The notes beneath the pieces were generated by a model that saw nothing but the letters and a program-made list of their open reading frames with translations, ran no database searches and had not been told where the DNA came from. A stretch of DNA of 64,000 nucleotides. Source: Tilletiopsis washingtonensis. Lineage: Eukaryota > Basidiomycota > Exobasidiomycetes > Entylomatales. Location of the stretch: assembly GCF_003144115.1 (NCBI RefSeq), contig NW_020312005.1, positions 32,362-96,361 of the forward strand, written 5' to 3'. A program made the translations under genes and the position numbers. Positions within the stretch are counted from its first letter, which is position 1. Every line of letters begins with the position of its first letter. Positions 63,750-64,000 of this stretch are shown in pieces.

Positions 63750-64000
63750 ATGCTGCGCTCGCCCCTCCTGCTGCGCTCCGCTCTGCGCACCTCGCACGGG
63801 CCGCCCAGCACCGCCTTCGCTCGGCAATGGCCACGGTCTGAGCTCCGTCGCGCGCTGCACGGCAATGCTCCGCTGAGACGACCAGCGCCGACCTCGCCGC
63901 TCTTCCTGCGGGCAGTCTGGCGGCCCGCTGCCAAGCCTGCCACGCCCGTCTCGGTGCCCGCCGCAGATGCCCTCGTCTCGCCCGACGGGCGCATCAGCGC
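63750..64000 (+). CDS. Mitochondrial-presequence protein, 3' end beyond window
   Basis: The frame opens with MLRSPLLLRSALRTSHG and stays open to the window edge (83 codons). The first 40 residues have Arg, Ser and Leu but almost no acidic residues, as in a mitochondrial presequence. It continues SPLFLRAVWRPAAKPATPVS and reaches VSPDGRIS at the edge. No domain is visible in the part present. The ATG follows CACCACCTCCACC, a favourable context. Confidence 0.5.
   Translation, partial: MLRSPLLLRSALRTSHGPPSTAFARQWPRSELRRALHGNAPLRRPAPTSPLFLRAVWRPAAKPATPVSVPAADALVSPDGRIS

Noticed and set aside
1-64000. tRNA genes, rRNA, CRISPR arrays, riboswitches
   Set aside because: No GGTTCGA-type B box paired with an A box was found by eye on either strand, and no regularly spaced repeat-spacer pattern. 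Decisive check: tRNAscan-type search.

Overview
The window is nuclear DNA of a fungus, almost certainly a GC-rich basidiomycete yeast or smut relative (Ustilaginomycotina is my best guess; Microbotryomycetes cannot be excluded). Grounds: very high GC, dense genes on both strands, mostly 50-70 nt introns with GTGAGT or GTGCGT donors and CAG acceptors, N-terminal mitochondrial presequences, and families such as EDC3, MPP6, TRM11, HAP5, alpha-arrestin and LETM1. Exon limits were placed by hand from splice consensus and reading-frame continuity. Nearly all spliced models close in frame, which is the main support for them. Family names come from remembered motifs, not database searches.

Layout. 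0-9.4 kb: edge-truncated SDR (-), EDC3-like decapping factor (+), zinc-free MDR oxidoreductase (-), EFM3-type lysine methyltransferase (+), 11-exon Baeyer-Villiger-type monooxygenase (+). 9.8-19.1 kb: bHLH regulator (-) with a long upstream gap, an NR2C2AP-like discoidin-fold protein (-), an amino-acid transporter (+) and a weak hypothetical gene (-). 19.6-27.1 kb: DUF1295 membrane protein (+), secreted GH43 (-), aldo/keto reductase (-), an atypical Rab (+) and a decayed LINE RNase H fragment (+). 27.4-35.4 kb: a 1177-residue secreted protein with six CenC-like modules (-), divergent from a GH15 glucoamylase (+) across a 1.9 kb gap.

35.6-46.9 kb: exosome cofactor MPP6 (-), a 94-residue membrane protein (-), IMP2-type inner-membrane peptidase (+), a 3'-truncated D-threonine-aldolase-like gene (+), a MetE-like methyltransferase (-), a Ser-rich GPI-type protein (+), a LETM1 protein (-), then a perfect 64-bp hairpin set in a gene remnant. 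47.5-64 kb: alpha-arrestin (+), TRM11 (+), HAP5 (-), hotdog thioesterase (+), FGGY kinase (+), XPG-family nuclease (-), ADE8 (+), a small membrane protein (-), and a presequence-bearing gene that runs off the right edge (+).

How they work together. Most are single housekeeping genes rather than one pathway. Two themes recur. One is extracellular glycan handling (GH43, GH15, six-module binding protein, FGGY kinase). The other is mitochondria (IMP2, LETM1, thioesterase and small membrane proteins). I saw no tRNA, rRNA, CRISPR or complete transposon.
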